Assembly: GCA_900472175.1 (NCBI GenBank)
Contig: UCHD01000004.1
Coordinates: 305,723 to 369,722 of the forward strand
DNA: 64,000 nucleotides
Origin: Hyphomicrobiales bacterium
GTDB lineage: Bacteria > Pseudomonadota > Alphaproteobacteria > Rhizobiales > Rhizobiaceae
Direction of reading: 5' to 3'
The translations under genes were made by a program, and so were the position numbers. Position 1 is the first letter of the stretch. Each line of letters opens with the position of its first letter. The notes below the pieces were generated by a model. That model was not told the DNA's origin and did no database searches. It saw nothing but the letters and a program-made list of their open reading frames with translations. This document shows positions 25,883 to 34,451 of this stretch, piece by piece.

Positions 25883-26032
25883 CCCCCTCTGTCCTGCCGG
25901 ACATCTCCCCCACAAGGGGGGAGATCAGCTGTGGCTGCCTCGCGCTCAAAGCTTTTGGTGCACGCGTCCCGGGGCCGCTCGGTCCCGATCTCCCCCCTTG
26001 TGGGGGAGATGTCACGCAGTGACAGAGGGGGG
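25883..26032. repeat. RIME-like palindromic mosaic repeat, cobW-cobN gap
   Basis: Two inverted copies of a module of about 43-45 bp: left 25883-25925 (begins CCCCCTCTGTC, contains ACATCTCCCCC and GGGGGGAGAT) and right 25988-26032 (ATCTCCCCCC...GGGGGAGATGTC...GACAGAGGGGGG), separated by about 62 bp. Each module folds on itself and the two pair with each other. This matches the style of rhizobial intergenic mosaic elements (RIME). A rearranged copy lies inside cobN. Confidence 0.85.
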
Positions 26033-26055
26033 TACGACTGCCCTCGGGGAATGCC

Positions 26056-29000
26056 ATGCATCTCCTTCTAGCCCAAAAGGGCACGATCACCGAGGGCGAG
26101 GAAGCGATCGATCTCGGCCAGTCGCCCGCCGATATCCTGTTTCTGTCGGCCGCCGATACCGAGCTTTCCTCGATCGCCGGAGCACATCGCACACGTGGGG
26201 CAAAGTCGAGCCTGCGGGTCGCCAGCCTTTTGACGCTCAAGCATCCGATGTCGGTTGATACCTATGTCGAGCGCACGGCGCGCCACGCCAAACTAATCAT
26301 CGTTCGCCCGCTCGGCGGCGCCAGCTATTTCCACTATGTGCTGGAGGCGCTGCATGCGGCTGCCGTCACGTATAAATTCCAGATTGCCGTGTTGCCTGGC
26401 GATGACAAGCCCGATCCAGGGCTGGAGCCTTTTTCGACCATTTCCGCCGAAGACCGCAATCGGATGTGGGCCTATTTCACCGAGGGGGGTGCCGGCAACA
26501 TGGCACGGCTGCTCGGTTATGCCGAAGCGCTGATCGATGGCTCGGAAAAGCCGGAACCGGCCGCCCCCTTGATGAAGGCAGGCATCTGGTGGCCGGGGCA
26601 GGGTGTGATCGGGGTCGAGGCCTGGAAAGCGGCGGTCGGGTTTGTCCCGGATATCGCTTCTCAATCGCCAGCCGGTTCGATTGTCGCTCTCTGCTTCTAC
26701 CGCGCGCTTGTTCAAAGTGGCGAGACCAAACCCGTCGAAGCCCTGATCGCGGCGCTTACTGCCGAGGGCATGACCGTTTTGCCGGTGTTCGTATCGAGCC
26801 TCAAGGATGCGGTGTCGATCGGCACGCTGCAGGCGATCTTTAGCGAAGTCCCGCCCACGGTGGTGATGAATGCCACTGGTTTTGCTGTTTCCGCGCCCGG
26901 GGCCGACCGCAAGCCAACCGTGCTGGAGTTTTCCGATGCGCCGGTGCTTCAGGTGATTTTTTCCGGATCCTCCCGTGCCGCTTGGGAGGCCTCGCCGCAA
27001 GGCCTGATGGCACGGGATCTGGCGATGAACGTGGCGTTGCCGGAGGTTGATGGCCGCATCCTGTCGCGGGCCGTCTCCTTCAAGGCTGCGGCCGTTTATG
27101 ACACCGAAGTCGAAGCCAATATCGTCGGCCATGAGCCGCTCGCCGACCGGATCGCCTTTGCCGCCAAACTGGCGGCCAACTGGGCGCGGCTGCGGCAGGC
27201 CGCACCGGCTGAGCGCCGCATCGCGATCATCATGGCGAATTACCCCAACCGCGACGGGCGGCTCGGCAACGGCGTCGGCCTCGATACCCCTGCCGGGACG
27301 ATCGAAGTCATGAGGGCACTGGCCACCGCCGGTTATGCGATCGATTCTATCCCCACCGACGGCGATGCCTTGATCCGGTATCTGATGGATGGACCGACCA
27401 ATTCGGCGCGGGCGGATCGCGAAATCCGCGAAACGCTTTCCTTGAGTCAATACAAGGCCTTCTTCTCATCTCTTCCCATTCGGATTCAGAATGAAGTTGC
27501 TGAGCGATGGGGTAGCCCGGAGGATGATCCGTTCTTTCGCGATGGCCGCTTCGCTCTGCCGCTGACGCGTTTCGGCGAAACGCTGGTCGGCATTCAGCCA
27601 GCGCGCGGATACAATATCGATCCAAAGGAAACCTATCACTCGCCGGACCTCGTTCCGCCGCATGGCTATCTGGCCTTCTATGCTTTCCTGCGCCGCGAAT
27701 ACGGCGTCCACGCCATCGTCCATATGGGCAAGCATGGCAATCTCGAATGGCTGCCGGGCAAATCGCTGGCGCTGTCGGAAAGCTGCTATCCGGAAGCGGT
27801 GTTCGGCCCTATGCCGCATCTCTATCCGTTCATCGTCAACGATCCAGGCGAGGGTACGCAGGCCAAGCGGCGCACCAGCGCCGTCATCATCGATCACCTG
27901 ACGCCACCGCTGACGCGGGCCGAATCCTATGGCCCGCTGAAGGACCTCGAAGCGTTGGTCGACGAATATTACGACGCGGCTGGCGGAGACCCGCGGCGTC
28001 TGCGGTTGCTCAGCAAGCAAATCCTTGAGCTTGTCCGCGATATCGGCCTCGACCAGGATGCCGGCATTGCTCGTACAGACGCTGAGGACAAGGCGCTGGA
28101 AAAGCTCGACGCCTATCTCTGCGACCTCAAGGAGCTGCAGATCCGCGACGGCCTGCATGTTTTTGGCGTGGCGCCGGAAGGGCGGCTGCTGACGGATCTG
28201 ACGGTTGCTTTGGCCCGTGTTCCGCGCGGGTTGGGCGAGGGCGGTGACCAGAGTCTGCAGCGGGCGATCGCGGCGGATGCAGGGCTGGGGTTGTCCACAT
28301 CAATCTCCCCCCCTGTGGGGGAGATGTCCGACAGGACAGAGGGGGGGAAAGCCTCCACAAGTTCTGCACCCGGGCTACCCCCCTCTATCGGCCGGGCCGA
28401 CATCTCCCCCACAAGGGGGGAGATCAACCCGGAGCGATTTTTCGACCCGCTCGACTGCGCCCTTTCCGATCCTTGGGACGGCCCGAAACCGGCGATCCTC
28501 GCTGAAGTATCCGAGGCCCCGTGGCGCACCGCTGGCGACACCGTCGAGCGTGTCGAGTTGCTGGCCGCCAAATTCGTCTCCGGCGAATTGGTTTGCCCTG
28601 ACGACTGGGTCGCCACCCGCGCCGTCCTGGAGGAAGTCGAAACCCGCCTAAAACCTTCGATCACCCAATCCGGCGCCGCCGAAATCGCTGCCTTGATGAC
28701 CGGGCTCGATGGCCGCTTTGTCGCGCCTGGCCCTTCCGGAGCGCCGACGCGCGGGCGTCCGGACGTGCTGCCGACCGGGCGCAATTTCTATTCGGTCGAC
28801 AGCCGCGCCGTGCCGACGCCGGCGGCGTTCGAGCTGGGCAAGAAATCGGCGGAGCTGTTGATCCGCCGCTATCTGCAGGATCATGGCGACTGGCCGACAT
28901 CCTTTGGCCTTACCGCCTGGGGCACATCGAACATGCGCACCGGCGGCGACGATATTGCCCAGGCGATGGCGCTGATCGGCACCAAGCCGGTCTGGGATAT

Positions 29001-29964
29001 GATGTCGCGCCGCGTCACCGGCTACGAGATCGTGCCGCTGGCGGTGTTGGGCCGTCCTCGAGTCGATGTCACCCTGCGGATTTCGGGCTTTTTCCGCGAT
29101 GCCTTCCCCGAGCAGATCGCACTGTTCGATACCGCGATCCGCGCTGTCGGTGCGCTCGAGGAGGACGATGCGGACAACATGATTGCCGCGCGCATGCGGG
29201 CGGAAACCAAACGGCTGGAAGCTGCCGGTGTCTCCACGAAGGATGCGTCACGGCGTGCCTCTTACCGGGTCTTCGGCGCGAAGCCTGGCGCTTATGGTGC
29301 CGGATTGCAGGCGCTGATGGATGAGGGCGGCTGGGATAACCGCGCCGATCTTGCCGACGCCTATCTCAGCTGGGGAAGCTATGCCTATGGCGCCGGGGAA
29401 GACGGCAAGGCCGAACGCGGGCTTCTGGAAGCGCGGCTGAAGACCGTCGAGGCCGTCGTGCAGAATCAGGATAACCGCGAGCATGATCTGCTCGACAGCG
29501 ACGATTATTACCAGTTTGAAGGCGGCATGAGCCTGGCGGTCGAGCAGATGGCCGGTACGCGGCCGAAGATCTATCACAACGACCATTCCCGCCCGGAAAA
29601 GCCGGTGATCCGCTCGCTGGAAGAAGAGATCGGCCGGGTGGTGCGCGGCCGCGTCGTCAATCCGAAATGGATCGATGGCGTCATGCGCCACGGGTACAAG
29701 GGCGCCTTCGAAATCGCCGCGACGGTCGATTACATGTTTGCCTTTGCCGCAACGACAGGCGCTGTCCGCAGCCATCATTTCGAGGCCGTCTACCAGGCCT
29801 ATGTGATGGACGAACGCGTCCGCCAGTTCATGGAGGACAAGAACCCGGATGCGTTGCGCGAAATGACCGACAAGCTGATGGAGGCGATCGATCGCGGCCT
29901 CTGGTCGCCCCGTTCGAACTCCGCCCGGTTCGAACTGCAAGGCCTTTCGGCGGCGGCGGAATAA
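26056..29964 (+). CDS. cobN: cobaltochelatase large subunit
   Basis: 1302 residues. Subunit of the ATP-dependent CobNST complex that inserts cobalt into hydrogenobyrinic acid a,c-diamide (aerobic pathway). CobN-type blocks run along the length (HAIVHMGKHGNLEWLPGKS, YNIDPKETYHSPDLVPPHGY, GKKSAELLIRRYL, WGTSNMRTGGDDIAQ). Residues about 746-793 are not CobN sequence: they are the translation of a palindromic repeat, lying between GDQSLQRAIAADAGLG and FDPLDCALSDPW. The frame is kept and no stop arises, so the gene should still be functional with a surface loop. GGGGA precedes ATG 26056. cobS and cobT are not in the window. Confidence 0.95.
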   Translation: MHLLLAQKGTITEGEEAIDLGQSPADILFLSAADTELSSIAGAHRTRGAKSSLRVASLLTLKHPMSVDTYVERTARHAKLIIVRPLGGASYFHYVLEALHAAAVTYKFQIAVLPGDDKPDPGLEPFSTISAEDRNRMWAYFTEGGAGNMARLLGYAEALIDGSEKPEPAAPLMKAGIWWPGQGVIGVEAWKAAVGFVPDIASQSPAGSIVALCFYRALVQSGETKPVEALIAALTAEGMTVLPVFVSSLKDAVSIGTLQAIFSEVPPTVVMNATGFAVSAPGADRKPTVLEFSDAPVLQVIFSGSSRAAWEASPQGLMARDLAMNVALPEVDGRILSRAVSFKAAAVYDTEVEANIVGHEPLADRIAFAAKLAANWARLRQAAPAERRIAIIMANYPNRDGRLGNGVGLDTPAGTIEVMRALATAGYAIDSIPTDGDALIRYLMDGPTNSARADREIRETLSLSQYKAFFSSLPIRIQNEVAERWGSPEDDPFFRDGRFALPLTRFGETLVGIQPARGYNIDPKETYHSPDLVPPHGYLAFYAFLRREYGVHAIVHMGKHGNLEWLPGKSLALSESCYPEAVFGPMPHLYPFIVNDPGEGTQAKRRTSAVIIDHLTPPLTRAESYGPLKDLEALVDEYYDAAGGDPRRLRLLSKQILELVRDIGLDQDAGIARTDAEDKALEKLDAYLCDLKELQIRDGLHVFGVAPEGRLLTDLTVALARVPRGLGEGGDQSLQRAIAADAGLGLSTSISPPVGEMSDRTEGGKASTSSAPGLPPSIGRADISPTRGEINPERFFDPLDCALSDPWDGPKPAILAEVSEAPWRTAGDTVERVELLAAKFVSGELVCPDDWVATRAVLEEVETRLKPSITQSGAAEIAALMTGLDGRFVAPGPSGAPTRGRPDVLPTGRNFYSVDSRAVPTPAAFELGKKSAELLIRRYLQDHGDWPTSFGLTAWGTSNMRTGGDDIAQAMALIGTKPVWDMMSRRVTGYEIVPLAVLGRPRVDVTLRISGFFRDAFPEQIALFDTAIRAVGALEEDDADNMIAARMRAETKRLEAAGVSTKDASRRASYRVFGAKPGAYGAGLQALMDEGGWDNRADLADAYLSWGSYAYGAGEDGKAERGLLEARLKTVEAVVQNQDNREHDLLDSDDYYQFEGGMSLAVEQMAGTRPKIYHNDHSRPEKPVIRSLEEEIGRVVRGRVVNPKWIDGVMRHGYKGAFEIAATVDYMFAFAATTGAVRSHHFEAVYQAYVMDERVRQFMEDKNPDALREMTDKLMEAIDRGLWSPRSNSARFELQGLSAAAE
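28303..28424. repeat. RIME-like palindromic repeat inserted in frame in cobN
   Basis: Same modules as at 25883-26032 but in the opposite arrangement: right-type module 28303-28347 (ATCTCCCCCCC...GACAGAGGGGGGG), about 30 bp spacer, left-type module 28378-28424 (CCCCCCTCTATCGG...GGGGGGAGAT). It is translated as SISPPVGEMSDRTEGG, a spacer, then PPSIGRADISPTRGEI. The coding frame is preserved across it. Confidence 0.9.
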
Positions 29965-30011
29965 CGGCGTTTCACCAATGAAAAAACGAATGAATTCGGA
30001 GAGGACAGACC

Positions 30012-30656
30012 ATGAGTGAAGACGACGTACAGGCAACCGAAACGGTACCCGTCCATGACGAGGCGCGCCACGCCATGAAAATGGCCAAGAAGAAGACCGC
30101 GCGCGAAAAGATCATGGCGACGAAGACGGACCAGAAGGGCCTGATCATCGTCAATACCGGCAAGGGCAAGGGCAAATCGACGGCCGGTTTCGGGATGATC
30201 TTCCGCCATATCGCCCATGGCATGCCATCGGCCGTCGTCCAGTTCATCAAGGGCGCTTGGGAAACCGGCGAGCGCGACCTGATCGAGAAGCATTTTGGCG
30301 ATGTCTGCCAGTTCTATACGCTGGGAGAGGGCTTTACCTGGGAAACGCAGGACCGTTCGCGCGATATCGCCATGGCCGAAAAGGCGTGGGAAAAGGCCAA
30401 GGAACTGATCCGCGACGAGCGTAATTCCATGGTTCTGCTCGACGAGATCAACATCGCGCTGCGCTATGACTATATCGACGTCGCCGAAGTTGTGCGATTC
30501 CTGAAGGAAGAAAAGCCGCACATGACCCATGTCGTCTTGACTGGCCGCAATGCCAAGGAAGAGCTGATCGAGGCTGCCGATCTCGTCACCGAAATGGAAC
30601 TGATCAAGCATCCGTTCCGTTCCGGTATCAAGGCGCAGGTCGGCGTCGAGTTCTAG
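30012..30656 (+). CDS. cobO: cob(I)yrinic acid a,c-diamide adenosyltransferase
   Basis: 214 residues. CobA/CobO/BtuR-type corrinoid adenosyltransferase that adds the 5'-deoxyadenosyl ligand from ATP. P-loop NTGKGKGKSTAGFG, then AVVQFIKGAWETGE, and the MVLLDEINIALRYDY Walker B-like segment. The first 40 residues are a charged N-terminal extension (DEARHAMKMAKKKTA) usual for alphaproteobacterial CobO. GGAGAGG precedes the ATG. It is 47 bases after cobN and ends the cobP-W-N-O run before the TSUP gene on the other strand. Confidence 0.95.
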   Translation: MSEDDVQATETVPVHDEARHAMKMAKKKTAREKIMATKTDQKGLIIVNTGKGKGKSTAGFGMIFRHIAHGMPSAVVQFIKGAWETGERDLIEKHFGDVCQFYTLGEGFTWETQDRSRDIAMAEKAWEKAKELIRDERNSMVLLDEINIALRYDYIDVAEVVRFLKEEKPHMTHVVLTGRNAKEELIEAADLVTEMELIKHPFRSGIKAQVGVEF

Positions 30657-30668
30657 GCGGCTGGAATC

Positions 30669-31454
30669 CTACCAGCCAAGCCAGATCCGGACCGGATGGC
30701 CCGGATCGGCGAGAAGCTTGATCGCCAGTGCGATGCAGGTGACGACGAGAAGCGGCTTGATGATTTTGGCACCGTTCTTCATGGCAAAACGCGATCCGAC
30801 CTGAGCGCCAACAAACTGGCCCACCCCCATCAGCAGGCCGACTTTCCACAGGATCACGCCGTATAGCCAGAAGACGATGAAAGCGCCGATATTGGAGCCG
30901 AAGTTGAGGAACTTCGTATGCGCTGTCGCCTTCAGAACCCCGAAACCTGCAAGGGCAATGAAGGCGAGCATGAAGAACGAACCCGTTCCTGGTCCGAATA
31001 CGCCGTCGTAAAAGCCGATCGCGGGTACCAGTGTCAGCGAAAACAGGAAGGGCGTCATCCTTTGTGCCTTGTCGGCATCGCCGAGGCTCGGCTTGATGGC
31101 GAAATAAAGCGCGATCGCGACGAGCAGGAAAGGCAGGACGGCCTTCAGCACATCGCCCGGCACCACCGTCGCAAGGATCGCCCCAAGCGCTGCTCCGAGC
31201 GCCGCCATCGCCGCCATTGGCAGTTGTTCCCGCAGGTTGACATGGCCATGCCGGGCATAGGCGAGGCTCGCCGAGCCGGAACCGAACAGCGACTGCAGTT
31301 TATTGGTCCCCAATGTTTCGAGCGGCGGAATGCCGGCAATCAGCATGGCAGGGATCGTAATCATGCCGCCGCCGCCGGCGATCGAATCAATGAAACCGGC
31401 GAGAAAGGCCGCGGCGAACAAAAGGATGAGGAGTTGGGGAGCAAGATCGTGCAC
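30669..31454 (-). CDS. TSUP (TauE/SafE, DUF81) family permease
   Basis: 261 residues with about eight membrane helices and two TSUP-type repeats, seen as AAAFLAGFIDSIAGGGGMITIPAM and later VPAIGFYDGVFGPGTGSFFMLAF (shown split: the second carries FYDGVFGPGTGSF). TSUP proteins move sulfite, organosulfonates or other anions; some relatives near cobalamin genes have been proposed as cobalt transporters, but nothing here decides this. It lies on the minus strand between cobO and cobE. A GTG at 31454 places the first helix at the N-terminus; the frame runs further upstream through non-coding-like sequence. Confidence 0.75.
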   Translation of the reverse strand: MHDLAPQLLILLFAAAFLAGFIDSIAGGGGMITIPAMLIAGIPPLETLGTNKLQSLFGSGSASLAYARHGHVNLREQLPMAAMAALGAALGAILATVVPGDVLKAVLPFLLVAIALYFAIKPSLGDADKAQRMTPFLFSLTLVPAIGFYDGVFGPGTGSFFMLAFIALAGFGVLKATAHTKFLNFGSNIGAFIVFWLYGVILWKVGLLMGVGQFVGAQVGSRFAMKNGAKIIKPLLVVTCIALAIKLLADPGHPVRIWLGW

Positions 31455-31792
31455 GGGAGACTCGTGAGAAATGAGCAATTCAGCCCTGTTTGTCAGAGCT
31501 TGCCCGGAAAAGCAAAGACCGCCTGACGATTGCTCCTCAAACGGGCCGGCACATTCCCAACCGTGACGCTCCAGGCTCTTCGAATGACGCAATCCGGTTT
31601 GACCGGGCAGGCGGCCTCCGGTAAACAGGAGGAACGTGCGACGGTGCCCATCACGGTGGGCTGAAAGAGCGTCCGGTGCGGCCGACCCAGTCAGGGGGCC
31701 TCCAGCCGGTGCTGTCCAGACCGCTTCGAAGCCTTTGGCTGTCGAAGGCCCCGGCGCATCGTGTTCGTGCGGCTCGGGAGGCGCGTTTTGTG
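31455..31792. other. structured intergenic region between TSUP and cobE
   Basis: 338 bases with several short hairpins on the + strand: CCGG/CCGG (31594-31606), CCTCC/GGAGG (31615-31632), GCCCA/TGGGC (31646-31661) and a GC-rich segment towards cobE. It must hold the divergent promoters. No B12 box (AGACCTGCC) or GCCACTGG block is present, so it is not a second cobalamin riboswitch that I can recognise. Confidence 0.35.
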
Positions 31793-32311
31793 ATGCATCT
31801 GGATATCGGCGATCAGGCAGGCCGCAGGCCGCTCGTTCTGGGCCTTGGCTGCGAGCGTGGCACGCCTTGCGACGAGGTGATCCTGCTCGCCGAGACAGCA
31901 TTGGCTGCAGCCGGTCTCGATTCCAGCGTGCTTACCGGTATTGCCTCGCTGGATAGCCGTAAAACCGAACCGGCGATGATCGCGGCTGCCGCGCACTTCT
32001 CCGTTCCCTTCGTGGTTTTCGATGCTGGTACGCTGGAAGCGCAGTCGCCGCGCCTGCAAAACCCGTCGGAGATCGTCTTTACCCTGACGGGCTGCCACGG
32101 CGTGGCGGAAGCGGCGGCTCTTGCTGCGGCAGGCGTGCCCGGTGCCCTGATCGTTCCGAAGATCAAGTCGGCCCATGCGACGGCAGCTCTTGCTTGGGGT
32201 TCGTTTATCGAATCGAATCAGAGTGTTGTAGCTGGGTGCTGGCACGCTGATTCCGCGCCTTCACATGTCGAATCATCGCCTATGTCCATGGCGCCAGGAG
32301 CCGCGCCATGA
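31793..32311 (+). CDS. cobE: cobalamin biosynthesis protein CobE (CbiG C-terminal type)
   Basis: 172 residues. The first 125 residues fit the CobE/CbiG_C fold: LVLGLGCERGTPCDEV at the N-terminus, IASLDSRKTEPAMIAAA, and VAEAAALAAAG. CobE is required in the aerobic cobalamin pathway, but its exact step is not settled. The C-terminal 40 residues after LIVPKIKSAHATAALA are probably a tail without fold. ATG 31793 (MHLDIGDQAG) is preceded by GGGAGG; an earlier in-frame ATG at 31676 would add an arginine-rich stretch unlike the family. The stop overlaps cobA by four bases. Confidence 0.85.
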   Translation: MHLDIGDQAGRRPLVLGLGCERGTPCDEVILLAETALAAAGLDSSVLTGIASLDSRKTEPAMIAAAAHFSVPFVVFDAGTLEAQSPRLQNPSEIVFTLTGCHGVAEAAALAAAGVPGALIVPKIKSAHATAALAWGSFIESNQSVVAGCWHADSAPSHVESSPMSMAPGAAP

Positions 32312-33150
32312 CCGACACCCTGTTTTCCGGCCTTCCTGAACTGGCGCCGGGCTCGGTCTGGTTGGTCGGCGCCGGTCCCGGCGATCCCGGTCTGTTGACC
32401 CTGCATGCCGCCAACGCGCTGCGTCAGGCTGATGTGATTGTCCATGATGCGCTGGTGAATGCCGATTGCCTGAGCCTCGCAAAACCAGGCGCAGTTCTGG
32501 AGTTTGCCGGAAAGCGCGGTGGCAAGCCATCGCCGAAGCAGCGCGATATTTCGCTGCGGCTGGTCGAACTGGCCCGCCAGGGCAAGCGCGTGTTGCGGTT
32601 GAAGGGTGGGGATCCCTTCGTCTTCGGCCGTGGCGGCGAGGAGGCTTTGACGCTGGTCGAACATGGCATTCCGTTCCGTATTGTACCGGGCATTACCGCC
32701 GGTATCGGCGGGCTTGCCTATGCCGGTATTCCGGTGACGCATCGCGAGGTCAATCATGCCGTGACGTTCCTCACCGGGCATGATTCTTCCGGCCTTGTTC
32801 CCGACCGCATTCACTGGGAAGGCATCGCCAAGGGCTCGCCTGTGATCGTCATGTACATGGCGATGAAGCATATCGGCCAGATCGCCGCCAATCTCATGTC
32901 TGCCGGCCGTTCACCGGATGAACCCGTCGCCTTCGTCTGCAATGCTGCCACGCAGGAACAGGCGGTGCTGGAAACGACGCTGGCGCGGGCCGAGGCCGAT
33001 GTTGTTGCGTCTGGACTTGAGCCGCCCGCCATCGTCGTCATCGGCGAAGTGGTGCGCCTGCGCGCGTCGCTCGACTGGCTGGGCGCATTAGGCGGCCGGG
33101 TTCTGACATCCGATCCGCTGTCCAGCCGGGCTTTCAAGGACCCGGCATGA
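32308..33150 (+). CDS. cobA: uroporphyrinogen-III C-methyltransferase
   Basis: 280 residues. Adds two methyl groups from S-adenosylmethionine to uroporphyrinogen III to make precorrin-2, the entry to corrinoid synthesis. Tetrapyrrole methylase blocks VWLVGAGPGDPGLLTLHA, VRLKGGDPFVFGRGGEE (reading LRLKGGDPFVFGRGGEEAL), and PGITAGIGGLAYAGIPVTHR are clear. ATGA overlaps at both ends show tight coupling with cobE and cobB. Confidence 0.96.
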   Translation: MTDTLFSGLPELAPGSVWLVGAGPGDPGLLTLHAANALRQADVIVHDALVNADCLSLAKPGAVLEFAGKRGGKPSPKQRDISLRLVELARQGKRVLRLKGGDPFVFGRGGEEALTLVEHGIPFRIVPGITAGIGGLAYAGIPVTHREVNHAVTFLTGHDSSGLVPDRIHWEGIAKGSPVIVMYMAMKHIGQIAANLMSAGRSPDEPVAFVCNAATQEQAVLETTLARAEADVVASGLEPPAIVVIGEVVRLRASLDWLGALGGRVLTSDPLSSRAFKDPA

Positions 33151-34451
33151 GCGGTCTTTTGATTGCGGCGCCATCGTCCGGCTCCGGCAAGACGACCGTG
33201 ACGCTCGGACTGATGCGGGCATTGCGTGATCGCGGTGTCGCCGTGGCTCCCGGCAAGGCTGGGCCGGATTACATCGACCCGGCCTTCCATACGGCCGCAA
33301 GCGGCAGAGCCTGCTTCAATTACGATCCCTGGGCCATGCGTCCGGATCTGTTGCGTGCCAATGCTGCTATGCAGTCTTCCGGTGATGAGGTGCTGATCGT
33401 CGAGGCGATGATGGGACTGTTCGACGGGGCGGTCGACGGGACCGGTTCGCCCGCCGATCTGGCGTCGTTGCTTGGTCTTCCGGTTGTTCTGGTGGTCGAT
33501 TGCGCCCGCATGTCGCAATCGGTGGCCGCTCTGGTGCGCGGCTATGCGTCCCATCGCGACGATGTCCGTGTGGCCGGGGTCATCCTCAACAAGGTCGGCA
33601 GCGATCGTCATGAAATGATGCTGCGCAATGCGGTGGATACCATCGGCATGCCGGTTCTTGGCGTTTTGCGGCAGGATAATGCCCTGAAGCTGCCGGAACG
33701 TCATCTCGGCCTTGTACAGGCCGGGGAGCATGGTGGACTGGATGTATTCATCGACCATGCCGCAATGCAGATTGAAAGGGGCTGTGATCTGGACGCGATC
33801 CTGTCACTGACCAGGTCGGAATCTCCGCGGCAGAGGGCTGCGCAAGTTTCACCGCTGAAGCCGCTCGGCCAGAAAATTGCTATCGCCCGCGATATCGCCT
33901 TTGCATTCTGTTACGAACACCTCCTGTCCGGCTGGCGGAGTGCTGGCGCGGAGCTGACATTCTTTTCGCCTTTGGCCGACGAGGCGCCCGCAGACGGTGC
34001 GGATTCCGTCTATCTGCCGGGGGGGTATCCCGAGCTTCATGCCGGGGTGTTGTCCGATGCAGGGCAGTTCAAATCCGGTATGGCTGCGGCGCGAGATCGA
34101 GGCGCCCGGATTTTCGGCGAATGCGGCGGCTACATGATGCTGGGCGAGGGGCTTGTCGCTGCCGATGGCAAGCGCTACGAAATGCTCGGTTTTCTACCGC
34201 TTGTCACCAGTTTTGCCGAACGCAAGCGGCATTTGGGATACCGGCGGATCACTCCGCTCGATGCCAGCTTTTTTGATGGTCCGCTGATGGCGCATGAATT
34301 TCACTATGCCACGATCCTGTCGGAGGGCGCTGCCGGCCGGCTGTTTGACACTGCCGATGCCGCAGGTACGCCGCTTGGACCTGCCGGACTGCGGCGAGGG
34401 CAGGTTGCGGGCTCTTTCATGCATCTCATCGACATGGTGCATGCCGCATGA
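33147..34451 (+). CDS. cobB: hydrogenobyrinic acid a,c-diamide synthase
   Basis: 434 residues. ATP- and glutamine-dependent amidation of the a and c carboxyls of hydrogenobyrinic acid. N-terminal dethiobiotin-synthetase-like domain with P-loop APSSGSGKTTVTLGL and GPDYIDPAFH; C-terminal class I glutamine amidotransferase with the cysteine in FGECGGYMMLGEGL and the histidine in GSFMHLIDMVHAA. Four-base overlaps with cobA and cobC. Confidence 0.95.
   Translation: MSGLLIAAPSSGSGKTTVTLGLMRALRDRGVAVAPGKAGPDYIDPAFHTAASGRACFNYDPWAMRPDLLRANAAMQSSGDEVLIVEAMMGLFDGAVDGTGSPADLASLLGLPVVLVVDCARMSQSVAALVRGYASHRDDVRVAGVILNKVGSDRHEMMLRNAVDTIGMPVLGVLRQDNALKLPERHLGLVQAGEHGGLDVFIDHAAMQIERGCDLDAILSLTRSESPRQRAAQVSPLKPLGQKIAIARDIAFAFCYEHLLSGWRSAGAELTFFSPLADEAPADGADSVYLPGGYPELHAGVLSDAGQFKSGMAAARDRGARIFGECGGYMMLGEGLVAADGKRYEMLGFLPLVTSFAERKRHLGYRRITPLDASFFDGPLMAHEFHYATILSEGAAGRLFDTADAAGTPLGPAGLRRGQVAGSFMHLIDMVHAA

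Noticed and set aside
25883-26032. CRISPR-like repeat, because identical modules recur
   Set aside because: Only two inverted modules with one spacer each, no array and no cas genes; palindromic intergenic element fits better.
24285-26240. 651-codon open frame on the minus strand across cobP and cobW
   Set aside because: Antisense to two certain genes and to the palindromic repeat; composition typical of a shadow frame.
26056-29964. cobN as a pseudogene because of the repeat insertion
   Set aside because: The frame is open from start to end and both flanks match CobN, so an expressed protein with an extra loop is the simpler reading.
31540-31792. Second cobalamin riboswitch before cobE
   Set aside because: None of the conserved blocks (GCCACTGG, GGGAAGGC, AGACCTGCC) could be found on either strand.
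31676-31792. N-terminal extension of CobE from the ATG at 31676
   Set aside because: The extension is arginine-rich and unlike CobE, and GGGAGG lies in front of the ATG at 31793.
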